Shown here piece after piece: positions 36,768 through 38,122 of a DNA stretch of 38,122 nt. The stretch comes from a bacterium. GTDB lineage: Bacteria > Patescibacteriota > Minisyncoccia > UBA6257 > 2-01-FULL-56-20. Made by a program: the position numbers and the translations under genes. The DNA is taken from NCBI GenBank assembly GCA_021780195.1, contig JAJXZE010000014.1, positions 1 to 38,122 of the forward strand, given 5' to 3'. The notes under the pieces are model-generated. The model ran no database searches and was not told the origin of the DNA. It was given only the letters and a program-made list of their open reading frames with translations. Position 1 is the first letter of the stretch. Each line of letters begins with the position of its first letter.

Positions 36768-37184
36768 TTAGTCCGGAGGGAGCAGCGCCTCTGTCTCTCT
36801 CAGGATCTTTAGGGCGGCCCGGGATTGTTCGAGATCATTCTCGGCTTGTTTTAAGCCGAATTTTGCCGCCTCGAGCTTCTTCACGGCATCATCCGTAGCG
36901 CTCATCTGGGACGAAAGCGCATCCTCGAGATCCTCCGCGACCGTATTGTTCTGGCCGCACGCATCCGCGACCGCGAATGCGATACGGACGTTTTCGGGAG
37001 TCAGACCTCCTAAAGCTCGCCCCATATTGTCGAGAGCGAACAATGAGAAGCGTCGAAGTTCAAGCTGAGCTTCGATTCTCTCTCTGTACTCACTCTCGGC
37101 CTCGACGGCTTTCTTGTACGATTTTGCCATTCTTGCCAAGCCGATGATGGCAATAATCGCCCCGATCAACAAAGCAACTAGCAT
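36768..37184 (-). CDS. Membrane-anchored coiled-coil protein, 138 aa
   Basis: Residues 1-17 form one hydrophobic anchor (MLVALLIGAIIAIIGLA). The rest is hydrophilic and helical with heptad-like runs ('YKKAVEAESEYRERIEAQLE', 'DDAVKKLEAAKFGLKQAEND', 'LEQSRAALKILRETEALLP'). A strong Shine-Dalgarno (TTAGGAGG) precedes ATG 37184. No family is recognised. The topology is that of small anchored coiled-coil proteins of cell-envelope or division systems, but no function can be assigned. Confidence 0.7.
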   Translation of the reverse strand: MLVALLIGAIIAIIGLARMAKSYKKAVEAESEYRERIEAQLELRRFSLFALDNMGRALGGLTPENVRIAFAVADACGQNNTVAEDLEDALSSQMSATDDAVKKLEAAKFGLKQAENDLEQSRAALKILRETEALLPPD

Positions 37185-37310
37185 ATAGCCTCCTAAGAAG
37201 CACTAAGGGTTGTTCAGCGACTCGAAGAATTCTGCTTGATTACCCTTGTGCGCTGGGGGTTTTATAACATCAGCCTTCCGATAAAGCAAGAAAATAGCTT
37301 GGCTCGGCGC

Positions 37311-37316
37311 TATAAT
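37311..37316 (+). promoter_or_regulatory. TATAAT box, leaderless start
   Basis: TATAAT, then CAAAGT, then ATG 37323. It excludes the longer track start 37236. Confidence 0.6.
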
Positions 37317-37322
37317 CAAAGT

Positions 37323-38024
37323 ATGAGCATCAGATTCATTCAGGCTAATTGCACCGAGGGAAAGAAGATCGATCCACGGCAGGCAGCCGTGGTAAAGAGA
37401 CACAAGCCGGATCTCATTTTATTCGAGCTACCTTCTTTCGGCGGCAATCCCTCGTCTCCCTTTAACGGGTATCATGTCGGAGAAAAGCCCATGGTAAAAG
37501 TTGAACAAATAAAAAGCAGATTGCGCAGGGAAGCGAAAAGGATTCCTCACGCATCTTCAGATATTCTGGTGTGGGACAATATCGCGGCGCTCTGGCGCGC
37601 GGGGCATGACACTCTTTTATTTAACGTGGACGCTCCCAGGGATTTGCGGCGGGAGGGATTCGTGAATGACGGTATCGTGCCGCTCTTCCGCGCGCGACGT
37701 TCGCGGGAATTCTGGACGAAACAATATGTGCGCGAAACGATTATGGCCCGCCACATCGAGCGGATCATCGGGAAATATTCATATTCAAAGAGGAAACAGC
37801 TGACGGTCGCCGTTTTTCTGCAAAGTTTTCACTGGCGGCATGTGCGTTTCCTTTTGACCCACCCATCGAAGGAGAGGATCTGGCGATACTACTTCGGGAG
37901 ATTTCCAACACTCACACCGGATGAAGTGGCGAGGGAATTGAAAAGCGAGTATCCGATCCTGCGACGATACTGGAAGAAATACGCGGTCTTCGGCGCTATT
38001 GTCCCCAATCGACAAGTTCGGTGA
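37323..38024 (+). CDS. Hypothetical protein, 233 aa
   Basis: A soluble, basic protein starting 'SIRFIQANCTEGKKIDPRQA' and 'PDLILFELPSFGGNP', with an aromatic/basic C-terminal half ('FLQSFHWRHVRFLLTHPSKE', 'ERIWRYYFGRFPTLTPDEVA', 'ELKSEYPILRRYWKKYAVFG'). The N-terminal third looks like an alpha/beta fold, but I cannot name a family. It is leaderless by promoter position and overlaps the convergent VOC gene by 29 nt. It may be a conserved lineage-specific protein. Confidence 0.72.
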   Translation: MSIRFIQANCTEGKKIDPRQAAVVKRHKPDLILFELPSFGGNPSSPFNGYHVGEKPMVKVEQIKSRLRREAKRIPHASSDILVWDNIAALWRAGHDTLLFNVDAPRDLRREGFVNDGIVPLFRARRSREFWTKQYVRETIMARHIERIIGKYSYSKRKQLTVAVFLQSFHWRHVRFLLTHPSKERIWRYYFGRFPTLTPDEVARELKSEYPILRRYWKKYAVFGAIVPNRQVR

Positions 38025-38122
38025 ACCGCACATAGAAGCCAAATGGATCCACGACCCTGAAGTCTCTTTTCCCCCAATGTAAAGGATAAGTTTCTTTAGT
38101 CCCGCGCACATAAACCCCGACC
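37996..38122 (-). CDS. Glyoxalase/VOC-family protein, C-terminal part (runs off window)
   Basis: The minus strand from the window edge reads 42 codons to TAG 37996: 'VGVYVRGTKETYPLHWGKRD', then 'FRVVDPFGFYVRFTELVDWG', ending 'Q'. The 'DPFGFYVRFTE' strand with its acidic metal ligand is the C-terminus of vicinal-oxygen-chelate proteins (glyoxalase, bleomycin-resistance or dioxygenase type). It is not in the ORF track, whose 37785-38111 entry uses another frame. Most of the gene lies outside the window, so its exact class cannot be decided. Confidence 0.8.
   Translation of the reverse strand, partial: VGVYVRGTKETYPLHWGKRDFRVVDPFGFYVRFTELVDWGQ

Noticed and set aside
1-38122. CRISPR array or cas genes
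   Set aside because: No regularly spaced repeats of 24-40 bp and no Cas proteins; the repeats found are single pairs.

Overview
The window is a gene-dense, GC-rich stretch of a bacterial chromosome with no rRNA, plasmid or prophage genes. Short intergenic gaps, many 4-nt ATGA overlaps, a short valyl-tRNA synthetase, a B12-dependent (class II) ribonucleotide reductase, PEGA and PrsW membrane proteins and start codons placed directly on promoters suggest a streamlined lineage, most likely a Patescibacteria/CPR member (Parcubacteria-like). This is inference from gene content and compactness; there is no 16S or marker phylogeny in the window.

Layout. 1-5.7 kb is accessory: a transposase-like fragment at the edge, an orphan small protein, an alpha/beta-hydrolase-Nudix fusion, a decayed maf gene, a zinc-ribbon/ICMT pair, a truncated tRNA-Ile-like sequence, a three-gene overlapping set (YqfO/PII-like, alpha/beta hydrolase, Nudix) and an exported FG-GAP-like protein. 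5.8-11 kb (minus) holds nrdJ, a PEGA protein, pterin carbinolamine dehydratase and a ferritin-like/VIT1 metal transporter. A candidate structured RNA lies at 9.6-9.75 kb. 11-13.3 kb holds patatin, a hydrolase abutting tRNA-Pro(GGG), a small conserved protein and rpmB. 13.4-16.8 kb (minus) is valS-prsW-hsp20. 16.9-17.5 kb holds two convergent Cys-rich small proteins. 17.7-20.9 kb is one long UvrD helicase-nuclease. 21-24.6 kb holds two unknown soluble proteins, a RelA/SpoT-type HD hydrolase, ddl and two small membrane proteins.

24.6-26.5 kb is an adenine methyltransferase followed by a broken restriction endonuclease. 26.6-30 kb is a DNA-repair run (dinB, PemK-like protein, xseA-xseB, YggU). 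30.1-33.5 kb (minus) contains a TspO-serine protease fusion overlapping tsaD, then a small membrane protein with its own consensus promoter. 33.6-38.1 kb holds a three-frame NYN pseudogene, a YvcK/CofD protein, a GNAT gene enclosed by 69-bp direct repeats, an SDR, two unknown proteins and the tail of a VOC/glyoxalase protein.

Two expression grammars coexist. At least 13 starts have a TATAAT-like box exactly 6 (or 7) nt upstream of the start codon, which predicts leaderless mRNAs. About nine other genes, mostly small, membrane or unknown, have Shine-Dalgarno leaders. The most unusual items are the TspO-protease fusion, the hydrolase-Nudix pairing seen both fused and as neighbours, the leaderless promoter grammar, the unidentified structured RNA, and the series of recently broken accessory genes (maf, restriction enzyme, NYN, tRNA-Ile-like).
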